A stretch of DNA of 64,000 nucleotides from Symbioplanes lichenis (GCF_030709675.1 NZ_JAUZQD010000004.1:434001-498000); one strand, 5' to 3'; counted from the stretch's first letter, positions 53,969 to 63,531 are shown. The notes: generated from the sequence alone by a model not told the origin. A program made the numbers and translations.

Positions 53969-54182
53969 CAGGGAGTTACCTCCGGGGCGTCGTTGCGAGG
54001 GATGAGCGGGGTATCCACGTCCAGAATCCCTGGTCGGACTGGGAGAATCCTGAAAAGTTGGTCTGACCTTTAGGATCTTTCCCGGCCCCGCGGCCCGGCC
54101 CGCCCGCGACGAACCCATGCGCAAGCCCCCTGCGCGCCCGGAAAACGTTCAGCGGACACACAGGGGGCGGGCGTAGAGGACG

Positions 54183-54416
54183 TCAGGAACTCAGCGGCCA
54201 GGCGCGCTGGCGCCCGGCGTCCTGCTGCACGAGAATGTCGCGCACGACGTGGGTCTCGGTCTCGGGGTGGCGGCTCAGGATCAGGTCGAGCTCCGCGCGC
54301 TCGGCGGGGGTCTGGAAGGCGGCGAGCTCCGCGCAGAGCTGCCGGTGCGCCCGGGAGGCGGCGCGGCGGTCGGCGAGCTGGGTGCGGGCCTCGGCGAGGA
54401 TCGTCTTGAACGGCAT
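54183..54416 (-). CDS. Small helical hypothetical protein
   Basis: 77-residue protein, mostly helical and charged (FKTILAEARTQLADRRAASR, then AERAELDLILSRHPETETHVV). AGGAG lies five bases ahead of ATG 54416. It resembles short DUF-type proteins found widely in actinobacteria but I cannot name the family. No partner gene adjacent; the LuxR regulator gene upstream is on the same strand 200 bases away. Confidence 0.7.
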   Translation of the reverse strand: MPFKTILAEARTQLADRRAASRAHRQLCAELAAFQTPAERAELDLILSRHPETETHVVRDILVQQDAGRQRAWPLSS

Positions 54417-54618
54417 GAGGACTCCTGGATGATCGTGACGGTCAGTGAGGCGTCTTTGCCAACCACCAGCGTTCCCGAGCCGCGTGCCGGATCCAAATCA
54501 CGCAGGTAAAACCCTCGATGCGAAAGTGACCCGGGCCACGGAAAAGCGGTAACCGCCGTCACTCTCCGTCGCGTTTGCGCTGGTCACGATCGCCTGGTGT
54601 TTTGCACCACAACGGAGC

Positions 54619-57342
54619 TTAATGAGGGGTCAGGCGCTGCAGCAGCTGGGTCCGAGACCGCACCCCGAGCTTGCGGTAGAGCCGGGTCAGCGTGGCCTCC
54701 ACAGTCTTCACACTGAGGAACAGCCGGCCGGCGATCTCCCGGTTGCTCGCCCCCGACCGGACCAGCTCGACGACGCGCTCCTCGATCCCGGTCAGACCCG
54801 GGTCCGCCGGCAGGGTCGTGCTGCGCTCGGCCCGGAGCAGCGCCAACTCGGTCTGCTCGGTCCACGGCTTCGCGTCCGCCGCCAGGAAGAGCGCGAGGGC
54901 GGCGCCCAGTGCGGCCCGGGCGGCGGCGTACCGGCGGCGGCGCCGTTCGGCTCCACCCTGGACCAGCAGCGCGTGGGCCTGTTCGAGCGGTCGGTGCAGC
55001 GCGGCGAAGCGCTCGGCCGCGGCCGCCGACAGCTTGACGGCGGTGTCGGCCTGCCCGCTCTCGGAGAGCACCGCGGCGGCGGCCCGGTCCAGGTATCCGG
55101 TCAGCGCGGCGTTCTGCCCGAGCCGCCCCGCCGCCACGCGCGCCTCCGCCATCATCGCCGCGGCCGCCGCGTGCTCCCCCAGTGCGGCGAGACCGGCGGC
55201 GAGATCGGCCTGCCACCGTACGATCATCGGGTCGGCGCCGCCGTCCAGCTCGCGCAGCCGGGAGAGCGTCGCCACGCCCGCCCGGGTGTCCCCCGAGCGC
55301 AGCTGGGCCAGGCCGAGCACGTGCAGGTGGCGGCGCAGGTAGAGGCCGTCGCCCTCCTGGTCGGACGCGCGGGCGCCACGCCGGGCGTACCCCGCGGCGC
55401 GAGCGAGGCTGCCGCCCGCGAGCTCGGCGGCGGCAGCGGTGTACCACGTGGGTCCCGGGCTCAGGCCCGCGCGTCCGGCCGCGGCGACGGCGCGGTGGGC
55501 GTACTCGAGGGCTTCCCGGCACCGCCCGGCGCGCGTCGCGACCTCGGCCAGGCTGCGCAGGACGCCGGCGAGGGCCTCGCCCGTGCGATCGCGCTCCGCG
55601 ACCGCCAGCAGCACCAGCAGCTCGGCGCGGGCCTCGTCGAGCCGGTCCTCCATGAGGGCGAAACGGGCGGCGACATAGCGCGGGCTCTGGTGCACCCAGC
55701 CCGGCTGCAGCGGGGCGTTCACGGCAAGAGCAGCAGCCAGCGTACGCACCCACGCCGCATCGCCCCGGACCCGCTGCGCCTGCGTCAGGGCGCCCAGGGC
55801 CATCGCCTCGGTCGTCGCGTCCCCGGCGGCCCGGGCGGCCGTGGCGGCGGCCGCGGCCAGCTCCCCGCCCGTCGCGGCGTCCCCGGCCAGCAGGGCGGCC
55901 CACGCCTGGCGCAGCCGCACCGGGGCGAGCAGCGCCGGATCGTCGCCGGCCTCGTGCAGCGCCGCCGCGAACGTCTCCCCCATGCCGCCGAGCGCCTGCC
56001 CGGCCAGGTCGATGAGGACCAGCCGGGCCCGCACCCGGGAGGCAGCCGGGGCGTCCGGCGCGGCGACCACGGCCTCGGCGGCACGCCCGGCGACGACGGG
56101 CGCGCCGGTGCGGGCCCCGCCCTCGGCCGCGGCCAGCAACCAGGCGAAGCGCTCGCCGGCCAGGCTGCGCGGGCACCGGTCGGCGGCGAGCAGGTGCAGT
56201 TCCGCGGCGGTACGCCCGGCGCCCCGCTCCCCCGCCCGCCCGGCGGCCGCCACGAGATCCCGCGCCACGTCGGCGTCGGGCCGGCCGCTGCGCAGGGCCC
56301 GGTGCCGGACGGCGACCGTCTCGTCGAGCGCCGTGTCCGCGAGCGCGTCGTGGATGCCCGCGCGCCGGGCGGCCCCGGCGTCCTCGGCCAGGACGTCGGC
56401 CAGGGCGGGCGGCGTGAACCGGACGCGCTCCCCGTCGAAGGCGACCACGCCGGCGGCCGCTGCCGCGTACAGGTGGGGGGAAGCGTCCTCGCACCCCGCC
56501 CGGACCAGCACGCCGCGCGACGGCCGGGTGGCCAGCGCCGCGACGAGCAGCGTGGCCCCCACCCCGGCGGGCAGGGCGGCGAGCCGGCGGCGGAGCAGGG
56601 CGCGCACCTGCTCCGGCAGCGGCTCGGGCCGCCAGGACCACCCCGCGGCCGTACGCCCCAGCTCGAGCGCCAGCGCCGGATTGCCCCCGCTCGCCTCGTG
56701 CAGCCGCACCGCCGCCCGGCACGGCAGGCCCCGCGCCTCGAGCAGGTCGGTCAGGTCGTCCACGGACAGCGGCGGCACCTCGACATCGGACACCGGCGCC
56801 GGGCACAGCCGCGCGGCCCGCAGCCGATGCCCCGGCCCGTCGTGCCGCTGCGCCGCGACCACGCGCACCCGGGGCCCCGGCCGCCGCCGCACCGCGAACC
56901 CGATCAGCGCCGCCGACTCGGCGTCCAGCCACTGCACGTCGTCGAGCAAGATCAGAACGGGCGCCGTCCGCGCGCACGCCACGAGCAGATCGGGCAGGAC
57001 CAGCCGCCGGACCAGGGCCGGGGCGCCCGCCCGCGGCGCACTCCCGCGCCGCAGACCGGCCAGAGCCGCGCGATGAGCGGGTGGGAGACCGGCGACGGCG
57101 GCCCGCGGGAGCTGCGCGACAAGATCGGCGATTCCCGCGTACGCCAGAAGCCGCTCGTCCTCGACGCACCGCACCCGCACCACCAGCTCGCCCCGCGCCC
57201 CCGCCGTCGCAGCCAGCGCGTCGAGCAGCACGCTGCGCCCGATGCCCTCGGGCCCGCGCAGCACGACGCCGCCCCCGGTCGCCAGCCGCGCCTCCACGGA
57301 CGCGAGCAGGTCAGCCCGCCCGAACACCCGGCACCTCCCCAT
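54619..57342 (-). CDS. Large LuxR-family (LAL-type) ATP-binding transcriptional regulator
   Basis: 907-residue regulator. N-terminal AAA-type NTPase: FGRADLLASVEARL, P-loop GPEGIGRSVLL (30-40; Arg36 replaces the usual Lys), Walker B VLILLDDVQWLDAES (~128-142). The middle ~500 residues are Ala-rich TPR-like helices. The C-terminal ~65 residues are a LuxR/GerE helix-turn-helix (LTGIEERVVELVRSGASNRE then IAGRLFLSVKTVEATLTRLY). LAL proteins are often pathway-specific activators, for instance of secondary metabolism; no such cluster adjoins it. ATG at 57342. Confidence 0.9.
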   Translation of the reverse strand: MGRCRVFGRADLLASVEARLATGGGVVLRGPEGIGRSVLLDALAATAGARGELVVRVRCVEDERLLAYAGIADLVAQLPRAAVAGLPPAHRAALAGLRRGSAPRAGAPALVRRLVLPDLLVACARTAPVLILLDDVQWLDAESAALIGFAVRRRPGPRVRVVAAQRHDGPGHRLRAARLCPAPVSDVEVPPLSVDDLTDLLEARGLPCRAAVRLHEASGGNPALALELGRTAAGWSWRPEPLPEQVRALLRRRLAALPAGVGATLLVAALATRPSRGVLVRAGCEDASPHLYAAAAAGVVAFDGERVRFTPPALADVLAEDAGAARRAGIHDALADTALDETVAVRHRALRSGRPDADVARDLVAAAGRAGERGAGRTAAELHLLAADRCPRSLAGERFAWLLAAAEGGARTGAPVVAGRAAEAVVAAPDAPAASRVRARLVLIDLAGQALGGMGETFAAALHEAGDDPALLAPVRLRQAWAALLAGDAATGGELAAAAATAARAAGDATTEAMALGALTQAQRVRGDAAWVRTLAAALAVNAPLQPGWVHQSPRYVAARFALMEDRLDEARAELLVLLAVAERDRTGEALAGVLRSLAEVATRAGRCREALEYAHRAVAAAGRAGLSPGPTWYTAAAAELAGGSLARAAGYARRGARASDQEGDGLYLRRHLHVLGLAQLRSGDTRAGVATLSRLRELDGGADPMIVRWQADLAAGLAALGEHAAAAAMMAEARVAAGRLGQNAALTGYLDRAAAAVLSESGQADTAVKLSAAAAERFAALHRPLEQAHALLVQGGAERRRRRYAAARAALGAALALFLAADAKPWTEQTELALLRAERSTTLPADPGLTGIEERVVELVRSGASNREIAGRLFLSVKTVEATLTRLYRKLGVRSRTQLLQRLTPH

Positions 57343-57523
57343 CGATGCCCGTCAGCCTAGATTCTGCCCGGCACTTATCAACAGTGATGCATGTGACACC
57401 CGCGCGTCCCCGCTCGCGGCTCACGGCAGGCGGCGTGACGGCTGAGCCCGGTGGCATGCGGGGCGACGAGCGGCAGGGGCGGCGCGGGGCGAGCCCGCGG
57501 GGGCCGGACGGTGGGCTGGGGTC

Positions 57524-57577
57524 CCCACGCGACAGCACCGATGCGACAACAGCCGGCATCGGTGCTGGACGCGTGGG
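57524..57577. terminator. Long hairpin downstream of the winged-helix gene
   Basis: Inner stem of 12 bp (57533-57544 with 57556-57567, CAGCACCGATGC) and outer stem of 8 bp (57524-57531 with 57570-57577), separated by a small asymmetric bulge; 11-base loop. It lies 20 bases past the stop of the gene at 57598 (minus strand). No T-tract. Confidence 0.75.
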
Positions 57578-57597
57578 ACAAGGTCCGCCTCAACGCT

Positions 57598-58587
57598 TCA
57601 CAGGTGCTCCTCGGGCGGCGAGGCCACCCGCTCGTAATGGCAACTGCCGCTGCGGAAGTAGCGCGGCGGCTCCGCGGCGTAGTCGTCGAACAAGTCACTG
57701 GCCACGTGCTCGACCGGATCGATCTTGCCGTCGGCGGGCCCCTCGCTGCCTCCCATCCGCCGATAGACGACGGAGTCGCGGCGCCTCATGACCGTCAGCA
57801 ACCTCGGCGGATCGCGTTCGACGAGCCGGAGAAGCTCGGCCCGGTCCACGCCCGCCGTCGTCACGACCAGGCCCGTGCGCGGAGACGCCGCCGTGCGCTG
57901 CAAGTGTCCGAGCACCTCTTCACCGAGCGGCGTCAGCTCCCAGGCGAGCCCGTGATGCACCCGTTCGGCCAGCACGAGGCCCTGCGCCCGCAGTCCGTTG
58001 CCCAGCCGGCTGAGCTGCCCCTCGTCCATGGGCTTCGCGGCGCCCGGTCCGGCCCGGTTGATGCTCTCCCCGATGGTCCGGCTGTTGATCCCCGGCCGGG
58101 CATCGACGATCTCGAGGAACCTCGCGGCCGCTCCGCCCCGGATCCGGGCCGCTGTCACCGACGGAGCGATCCGGTCGAGGGCCGAGCGCACATAGTTGGC
58201 GGTCAGCTGCGTCCACCGTTCGCAGGCCCGCAACGATTCCCGGTCGCCGTCCGGCGCCAGTTCGCCGAGGGCGACGAGCACCGCCCGATGCACCCGCCGG
58301 ACGAGGTCGTCCAGGGCGTCGAGGGCATCCTTGTCCCGGGCCACCACCGCATCGATCACGACGGCCGAGGTGTCCGCGAACCAGGCGTGCGTCAAAGTGC
58401 CGATCCTCGGACAGGGCTCACGCTGCTGCAAGGCGATGTCAGCCAGAGCAGCGATCTCATGCTGCAAGGGCGATGAACGGGAGTCGGGCGGCGGCACCTT
58501 GGTCAGGCCGTGAAGCATCCGGCCGGCCGCGGCGGGCCCCCAGGCGTCGGACCCTTTTCCCGAGTTCGTCGGAAGATCGGCATTCAT
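57598..58587 (-). CDS. Winged-helix protein divergent from the nitrilase module
   Basis: 329-residue soluble protein. The N-terminal ~140 residues are helical (IAALADIALQQREPCPRIG). Residues ~155-230 form a MarR-like winged helix (AARFLEIVDARPGINSRTIG, then MDEGQLSRLGNGLRAQGLVLAER and WELTPLGEEVLGHL). The last ~100 residues are charged and unassigned, with SVVYRRMGG and CHYERV. GGAGG is six bases before ATG 58587. Probably a transcriptional regulator, possibly of the divergent genes (58588-58728 between them contains repeated TCAAG words). No named family recognised. Confidence 0.7.
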   Translation of the reverse strand: MNADLPTNSGKGSDAWGPAAAGRMLHGLTKVPPPDSRSSPLQHEIAALADIALQQREPCPRIGTLTHAWFADTSAVVIDAVVARDKDALDALDDLVRRVHRAVLVALGELAPDGDRESLRACERWTQLTANYVRSALDRIAPSVTAARIRGGAAARFLEIVDARPGINSRTIGESINRAGPGAAKPMDEGQLSRLGNGLRAQGLVLAERVHHGLAWELTPLGEEVLGHLQRTAASPRTGLVVTTAGVDRAELLRLVERDPPRLLTVMRRRDSVVYRRMGGSEGPADGKIDPVEHVASDLFDDYAAEPPRYFRSGSCHYERVASPPEEHL

Positions 58588-58728
58588 GTCGCACCTCCTG
58601 CGATCCACTTTCGGAGCTTATCAAGTAGGTGTCAAGACGACGATTTTCGTGTGTTCAAGATTTGACCGAGCGGTTGCTTTTCCGGAAGCAGCACAGGCCC
58701 CAGACTCAGGGAAGACTTCTGGAAGTGG

Positions 58729-60138
58729 GTGCTTCCCGTGACTGATTATCTGGATCCGGCGCAAGTTTTCGCGTATCTATTCCGTCACCTGTATGCACAT
58801 CGGCGGGACTTCGATCGTGTCGACATGACGGACTGGATCGCCGCCGAGGGCGGCACCGGGGACAGCCGGCGGATCGCCCGGGAGATCCGTGACACCGGTC
58901 GGGTGACCGTGGAACGGTTCATCGAGGCGATGAGCGATCCGCGCGCGGCCTTCCTTCTGCTGAGGGCCGTGGACACGGCCTTCGGCGCACTGTCTCCCCT
59001 GGCCAGAGCCCATGATCGGGGACTGCTCGGCAGCTACCAGCAGCGCCTGCTGGATACCGGCGCCTACTACAGCGACCACGCGGGTTCAGTCCTGCCGAAG
59101 CGTTGTCCCGCGGGCCGTCCGCAGCCCGTGGAGGACAGCTTCGGTGATCATCTTCGCTGGCTCATGCTGGTGCCGAGAACGGCCGACGACGGGATGTGTT
59201 TCCAGGTCCTGCGCGACCCTTTGCTGGATTTTGATGAGCGGATCCGTCGATCCACGAACGCTCCGCGGATCGTCGTGGGATGCGTGCCGTTCATCGCCGA
59301 CCTGGCGGAGCTCGAGATCAATCCGATCGACCGATCCGGCGCGAGGTTCTATTCGATCAGCCTGCAACATGGCCTTAACGGGCGAGATTGGTCCGGCCAT
59401 TGGCGGACGCGCGCCGCCGCGGCCCTCGACAATCTGGACCGGTCCGGCGCCCACATCGGCATTCTGCCCGAACTCGCCCTGACCGACGACCTGCTCACCT
59501 GGTGGCAGAACGAGCTTCTCACGAGGTCCCGGCCGCCGGGCAGCCGGCTGCAATGGATCCTGGTCGGCACAGGTCCACTGAGCGCGGGCCCGGCCGCGGA
59601 GCGCCGGCCCAATCGAGCGGTGCTCCTCCACCGGGACAACGGGCGCCTCGTGCTGGAGCAGGACAAGTGCGACGGCTTCAGCATGACCGACGAGCAGATG
59701 GCGAATTGGCGGCTGTTCGGCCTGCAACCAGGACCACGGGCCGAGTGGATGCGCGAAGGCCACGACCGCGTCGTGCTCGAGGCATGGGCGGGCCGGTTCG
59801 CCGTGCTGATCTGCGAGGACTTCGACCGGCTGTTCGCCCTGGGCGCCCCGCTGGCGACCTGGGGACCCACCCACCTGCTCATCCCCGTCTTCGCTCCGCG
59901 CGTCACGCGCTACCGCTGGCAGCAGAAGTCCGCGCAACAATTCGTCAACGAGGTCGGTGCGATCAGCGTGATCGCCAACAGCAACGCCATCCCGTTCGTG
60001 GACGGCGGCGCCGGGCCGGACGATCATGGCTACGCGATGATGGTGTGCCCGGCCGACGCGGACTGGTCCCCGAGGATCGAGATCCGTGTTCAGCACGAGC
60101 CGACCGGGGTGACAACATTCGAACTGCCGGGCAGGTGA
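58729..60138 (+). CDS. Nitrilase-superfamily (C-N hydrolase) enzyme with long N-terminal extension
   Basis: 469-residue protein. The C-terminal half keeps the full nitrilase triad: Glu248 (GILPELAL), Lys313 (LEQDKCDGF) and Cys362 (VLICEDFDR), with family-like spacing, and later ISVIANSNAIP. The N-terminal ~235 residues (helical at 1-110, then PRIVVGCVPFIADLAELEIN) are not part of the standard domain and unrecognised. Substrate unknown. GTG 58729 or 58738 are both possible starts. Stop overlaps the GTG of the membrane gene (GTGA), so the two proteins are made together. GC is somewhat lower than the genome average. Confidence 0.75.
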   Translation: MLPVTDYLDPAQVFAYLFRHLYAHRRDFDRVDMTDWIAAEGGTGDSRRIAREIRDTGRVTVERFIEAMSDPRAAFLLLRAVDTAFGALSPLARAHDRGLLGSYQQRLLDTGAYYSDHAGSVLPKRCPAGRPQPVEDSFGDHLRWLMLVPRTADDGMCFQVLRDPLLDFDERIRRSTNAPRIVVGCVPFIADLAELEINPIDRSGARFYSISLQHGLNGRDWSGHWRTRAAAALDNLDRSGAHIGILPELALTDDLLTWWQNELLTRSRPPGSRLQWILVGTGPLSAGPAAERRPNRAVLLHRDNGRLVLEQDKCDGFSMTDEQMANWRLFGLQPGPRAEWMREGHDRVVLEAWAGRFAVLICEDFDRLFALGAPLATWGPTHLLIPVFAPRVTRYRWQQKSAQQFVNEVGAISVIANSNAIPFVDGGAGPDDHGYAMMVCPADADWSPRIEIRVQHEPTGVTTFELPGR

Positions 60139-60887
60139 GCCCGGTGGCTGGAAGCGCCGACCCGAACATCCGGTTCCGGGCGATCCTCGCCTTCTTCATC
60201 ATCATGATCGGGATCGGCGGGATCGTGGTGGTGTCGGTCTATGCGATCCTGTCACCGCCCACGGCCGACCGGACCGAGATGACCCGGCTGGTCTTCACCG
60301 CCGTCCTGCCTCTGCTGGGCACGTGGGTCGGCACGGTGCTGGCGTTCTACTTCGCGCGCGAGAGCCTGCAGGCAGCAACCGACAGCACCAATCAACTGGT
60401 GAGCCCCCGCCGCGATCCCCTCACTCCCGTCACGAGCCTGATGATTCCGCGCGGCAAGGCCGTCACCCACGCCCTGAGTCCCGGGCAACGCCCCGAGACG
60501 GTGTTGCTGTCCGAGCTCATGGCGGAGATGAGCGCGGCGGGCCGGCACCGCATCCCCGTCGTCGACGCGCTCGGCGTCGTCGTGTACGTGGTGCACGAGG
60601 CAACGGTCACCAAGTTCATCTCCATACCACCCGTACCGGGCGCGGCATCGGCTCCACCGGCCGACCCACTCGCCGGCCGCACCATCGCCGACCTGCTCGG
60701 AGTGGCGGAACTGGCCGAACTGATCAGGGCCCTCGGCTATGTTCCGGTGTCCGCCACGATCAAGGAGGCCCGCGGTGAGATGCACCGCATACCGAACTGC
60801 AACGACGTGTTCGTGACGGCGGTCGGCCGTAACGACGAACCCTACGAGGGGTGGATAACCAACACTGATCTCGCCTCGATGACGTGA
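60135..60887 (+). CDS. Two-TM protein with CBS-like cytoplasmic region
   Basis: 250-residue protein translated in coupling with the nitrilase-like enzyme. TM helices at ~15-38 and ~52-73, separated by a short extracellular loop, then a soluble part: a possible CBS-type pair (LLSELMAEMSAAGRHRIPVV, then DALGVVVYVVHEATVTKF; and a second half with LIRALGYVPVSATIKEARGE). CBS domains bind adenine nucleotides; a membrane protein gated by such binding would suit a sensor or effector. Not a known family to me; the CBS assignment is from motif shape only. Confidence 0.65.
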   Translation: MSPVAGSADPNIRFRAILAFFIIMIGIGGIVVVSVYAILSPPTADRTEMTRLVFTAVLPLLGTWVGTVLAFYFARESLQAATDSTNQLVSPRRDPLTPVTSLMIPRGKAVTHALSPGQRPETVLLSELMAEMSAAGRHRIPVVDALGVVVYVVHEATVTKFISIPPVPGAASAPPADPLAGRTIADLLGVAELAELIRALGYVPVSATIKEARGEMHRIPNCNDVFVTAVGRNDEPYEGWITNTDLASMT

Positions 60888-60971
60888 GCGGACGACGCAC
60901 CGCCCTCGCACGGCACAGCGCCGCGACAGGCGTCCGGCCCGGTCGGCCTCCCAGACCCTAGGCTCAGCCAT

Positions 60972-61778
60972 GTGACGAGCTATTTCGAGCGGACCGGGGA
61001 GCACACGTTCCGGCCCTCCGAGCTGACCGGCGGGGCGTGGGCCGTCGACGAGCAGCACATCGCGCCGATGACCGGGCTGATCGTGCACGAGATCGACCGC
61101 ATGGTGGCCGCGCGCGGCGGGCAGGTGGCCGGCGGGGCGGCGGGCGGCGGGGACGGGCTGGTGGTGGGGCGGATCAGCATGGACATTCTGGGCGTGCTGA
61201 AGCTGGCCGAGTTCGAGGTGCGGACCGAGGTGGTCCGGCCCGGGCGGACGATCGAGCTGGTCGAGGCGGTCGTGACCGCGGGCGGGCGGGCGGCCGTACG
61301 CGCGCGGGTGTGGCGGTTGAGCGGCCAGGACACGACCGCCGTGGCCGGGGGCGCACCCGATCCGCTGCCCGACCCGGAGTCGCTGGCCCGGGCCCCGCTG
61401 GAGGATGTGTGGCCGGGTGGGTTCATCACCTCGGTCGATGTGCGGTATGCGGCCGGGCCGGAGCCGGGACGGGCGGTCGCCTGGGTCGGCAGCGGCACCG
61501 AGCTGGTCGCGGGCGAGGCGGTGAGCCCGGTGGCCGACTTCGTGAAGGTGGTCGACACGGCGAACGGGATCGCGGTCCGGGAGTCGCCCAAGGAGTGGAT
61601 GTTCCCGAACCTCGACCTCACGATCCACCTGCACCGCCAGCCCACCGGCCCGTGGACGGGACTCGACACGACTGTCGTCTTCGGCGCCGGCGGGCAGGGG
61701 CTGACCAGCGCCGTGCTGCACGACGTGCACGGGCCGGTGGGGCGGGCCGAGCAGATCCTGACCGTACGGCAGCTCTAG
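60972..61778 (+). CDS. Acyl-CoA thioesterase-like hotdog protein
   Basis: 268-residue protein with a tandem hotdog layout (TesB/4HBT_3 type): an N-terminal SELTGGAWAVDEQHIAPMTG, ISMDILGVLKLAEFEVRTEV strand-helix and a second domain ending TTVVFGAGGQGLTSAVLHDV. Such proteins hydrolyse acyl-CoA. The Asp/Gln/Thr residues expected in the second hotdog domain are partly seen. GTG start at 60972. Stop overlaps the convergent gene stop (shared CTAG). Probably ordinary lipid metabolism. Confidence 0.75.
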   Translation: MTSYFERTGEHTFRPSELTGGAWAVDEQHIAPMTGLIVHEIDRMVAARGGQVAGGAAGGGDGLVVGRISMDILGVLKLAEFEVRTEVVRPGRTIELVEAVVTAGGRAAVRARVWRLSGQDTTAVAGGAPDPLPDPESLARAPLEDVWPGGFITSVDVRYAAGPEPGRAVAWVGSGTELVAGEAVSPVADFVKVVDTANGIAVRESPKEWMFPNLDLTIHLHRQPTGPWTGLDTTVVFGAGGQGLTSAVLHDVHGPVGRAEQILTVRQL

Positions 61779-62335
61779 TTCTTGGTGACCGACGTGGCGG
61801 TGACCGTGCCGTCGGCGTCCGCGGAGCCCTGGACGCTGACGGTGTCGCCGGCCTTGACGTCCTTGAGCTTGCCGGTCGTGGCCTTCTTGACGGCCGTGTC
61901 GCCGCTCGTGCGCACGGTCACCACGTCGCCGCCGGTCGTCTCGACGTAGATCGTCGTGCCGTCCACCAGTTTGACCTTGCCCGTGGTGGGACCTGCGGCG
62001 GCAGCGGACGCCCCGGGGGCCGCCGCTCCGGGTGCCGCGCCGCCGCCGGAGTTCTGACCGCCGTAACCACCGCCGGGGAAGCCCCCGGTGCCGCCGCCGC
62101 GGTTCGCGCCGCCGCCGCCGGGGAACGCGCTGGTCGTACTCGAGGTGCCGTAGTGCTTCTGCACCTGCAGGCCGCCCACGAAGCCGCCGAGCAGCAGCAC
62201 GCCGGCGCCGAGGCCGATGGTCGCGCGGTTCCACCAGCGGCGCGGGGCCGCCTTGGCGATCTCAGCGGCCAGGCCGTCCGGGGCTTCCACCGGGACCGGG
62301 GACAGCACGGCGGTGTCATCGTTCTTGGTGCTCAC
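61775..62335 (-). CDS. Membrane-anchored Gly-rich protein of the MacB-type operon
   Basis: 186-residue protein with a single TM helix at ~38-58 (ATIGLGAGVLLLGGFVGGLQ), a Gly/Asn-rich linker (FPGGGGANRGGGTGGFPGGG) and a C-terminal beta domain (VKLVDGTTIYVETTGGDVV) with repeated hydrophobic strands similar to DUF5666-like domains. GTG 62335 has GAGGA about six bases upstream; GTG 62347 overlapping the permease stop is possible. Same strand as the ABC permease and ATPase, so it likely works with them, for instance as an accessory lipid- or peptide-binding factor. Confidence 0.75.
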   Translation of the reverse strand: MSTKNDDTAVLSPVPVEAPDGLAAEIAKAAPRRWWNRATIGLGAGVLLLGGFVGGLQVQKHYGTSSTTSAFPGGGGANRGGGTGGFPGGGYGGQNSGGGAAPGAAAPGASAAAAGPTTGKVKLVDGTTIYVETTGGDVVTVRTSGDTAVKKATTGKLKDVKAGDTVSVQGSADADGTVTATSVTKN

Positions 62336-62343
62336 AACGGTCC

Positions 62344-63531
62344 TCACTCGTAGCGCAGCGCCTCGATGGGGCGCAGCCGGGCGGCGCGGCTCGCGGGGAG
62401 ACCGCCGAAGAACAGTCCGATGGCGATGGACACGCCCAGGGCGAGCCCGACCGAGCTGGGCACGATGACCGGCTTGACGCCGACGATCGTGAAGTGGCTG
62501 CCGATCAGCGCGGCGGCCACCCCGAGCAGGCCGCCGATGACGCTGAGCAGGGTGGCCTCGATGAGGAACTGGGTGAGGATCACCCGGCGGGGCGCGCCGA
62601 GGGCCTTGCGGATGCCGATCTCGCGGGTCCGCTCGGTGACGGTGACCAGCATGATGTTGGTGATGCCGATGCCGCCGACGAGCAGGCTGATGGCGGCGAC
62701 CGCCCCGAGCAGCGTGGTGAAGGTGTCCGCGGTCTCCGTCTGCGTCTCCAGCAGCTGCGAGGCGTTCTGGATCCGGTACGGGGTGCTGGTGCTGCCCGCG
62801 GCCACCTTCAGCCGCTGGTTCAGGATCGTGGTGATCTCGGACTGCACGGCGTCGACCCGGCCCGGGTCGGCCGCCTCGACCAGGATCGAGTTGATCGAGC
62901 CGTAGCCGGTGAGCACCTGCCGCACCGCGGACAGTGGGGCGACCGCCGTGTCGTTGCTGTCGGTGAAGCCGGTCGAGCTCTTCTCGGCCAGCACGCCGAT
63001 CACGGTGAAGAGGGCGCCGCCCACGGTCACCTGCTGGTCGACCGGGTCGGTGCCGGGGAAGAGCTCCTCGGCCACGGTCTGCCCGATGACCACGACCCGC
63101 CGGGCCTGGGCCTCGTCGTCGGAGGTGAACGCGGCGCCCGTACCCACCGGGGTGTTGGACGAGGTGAACCAGCTCGGCGTGGTCCCGACGAAGCTGCTCA
63201 CGTCGTGGTCGGTGCCCTCGAAGCCGATCGTCGCCGAGGCGCTGACCACCGGCGACACCGAGGCGACGTCGGGGGCGAGCACCGGGTCGGCCAGGGCGTC
63301 CGCGATCGCGGGGGTGAGCGACGACGACTGGCCGCTGCTCATGACCGTGACGGTGTTGGTGCCCAGGGCCTCGATGCGGTCGCTGATCGCCTGGGCCGAG
63401 CCGTTGCCGACCGCGACGAGCAGGATGACCGCGGCGACCCCGATGAGGATGCCGAGCATGGTGAGCGCCGAGCGCAGCTTGTTGGCCGACAGGCCGCGCA
63501 GCGCGAAGCGGATGACCTCGAAGAAGCTCAC
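62344..63531 (-). CDS. MacB/FtsX-family ABC transporter permease
   Basis: 395-residue permease with the MacB layout: TM1 at ~20-42 after MSFFEVIRFALRGLSANKLR, a ~220-residue extracytoplasmic MacB_PCD domain and three C-terminal TM helices (FTTLLGAVAAISLLVGGIGI then NIMLVTVTERTREIGIRKAL, and two more). Such proteins act mechanically on periplasmic or membrane substrates rather than as classical channels. GTG start overlaps the ATPase stop (GTGA). Confidence 0.93.
   Translation of the reverse strand: MSFFEVIRFALRGLSANKLRSALTMLGILIGVAAVILLVAVGNGSAQAISDRIEALGTNTVTVMSSGQSSSLTPAIADALADPVLAPDVASVSPVVSASATIGFEGTDHDVSSFVGTTPSWFTSSNTPVGTGAAFTSDDEAQARRVVVIGQTVAEELFPGTDPVDQQVTVGGALFTVIGVLAEKSSTGFTDSNDTAVAPLSAVRQVLTGYGSINSILVEAADPGRVDAVQSEITTILNQRLKVAAGSTSTPYRIQNASQLLETQTETADTFTTLLGAVAAISLLVGGIGITNIMLVTVTERTREIGIRKALGAPRRVILTQFLIEATLLSVIGGLLGVAAALIGSHFTIVGVKPVIVPSSVGLALGVSIAIGLFFGGLPASRAARLRPIEALRYE

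Noticed and set aside
53969..54182. Possible yybP-ykoY manganese riboswitch upstream of terC
   Set aside because: The leader lacks the conserved paired loop motifs of that class; only GC-rich runs are visible.
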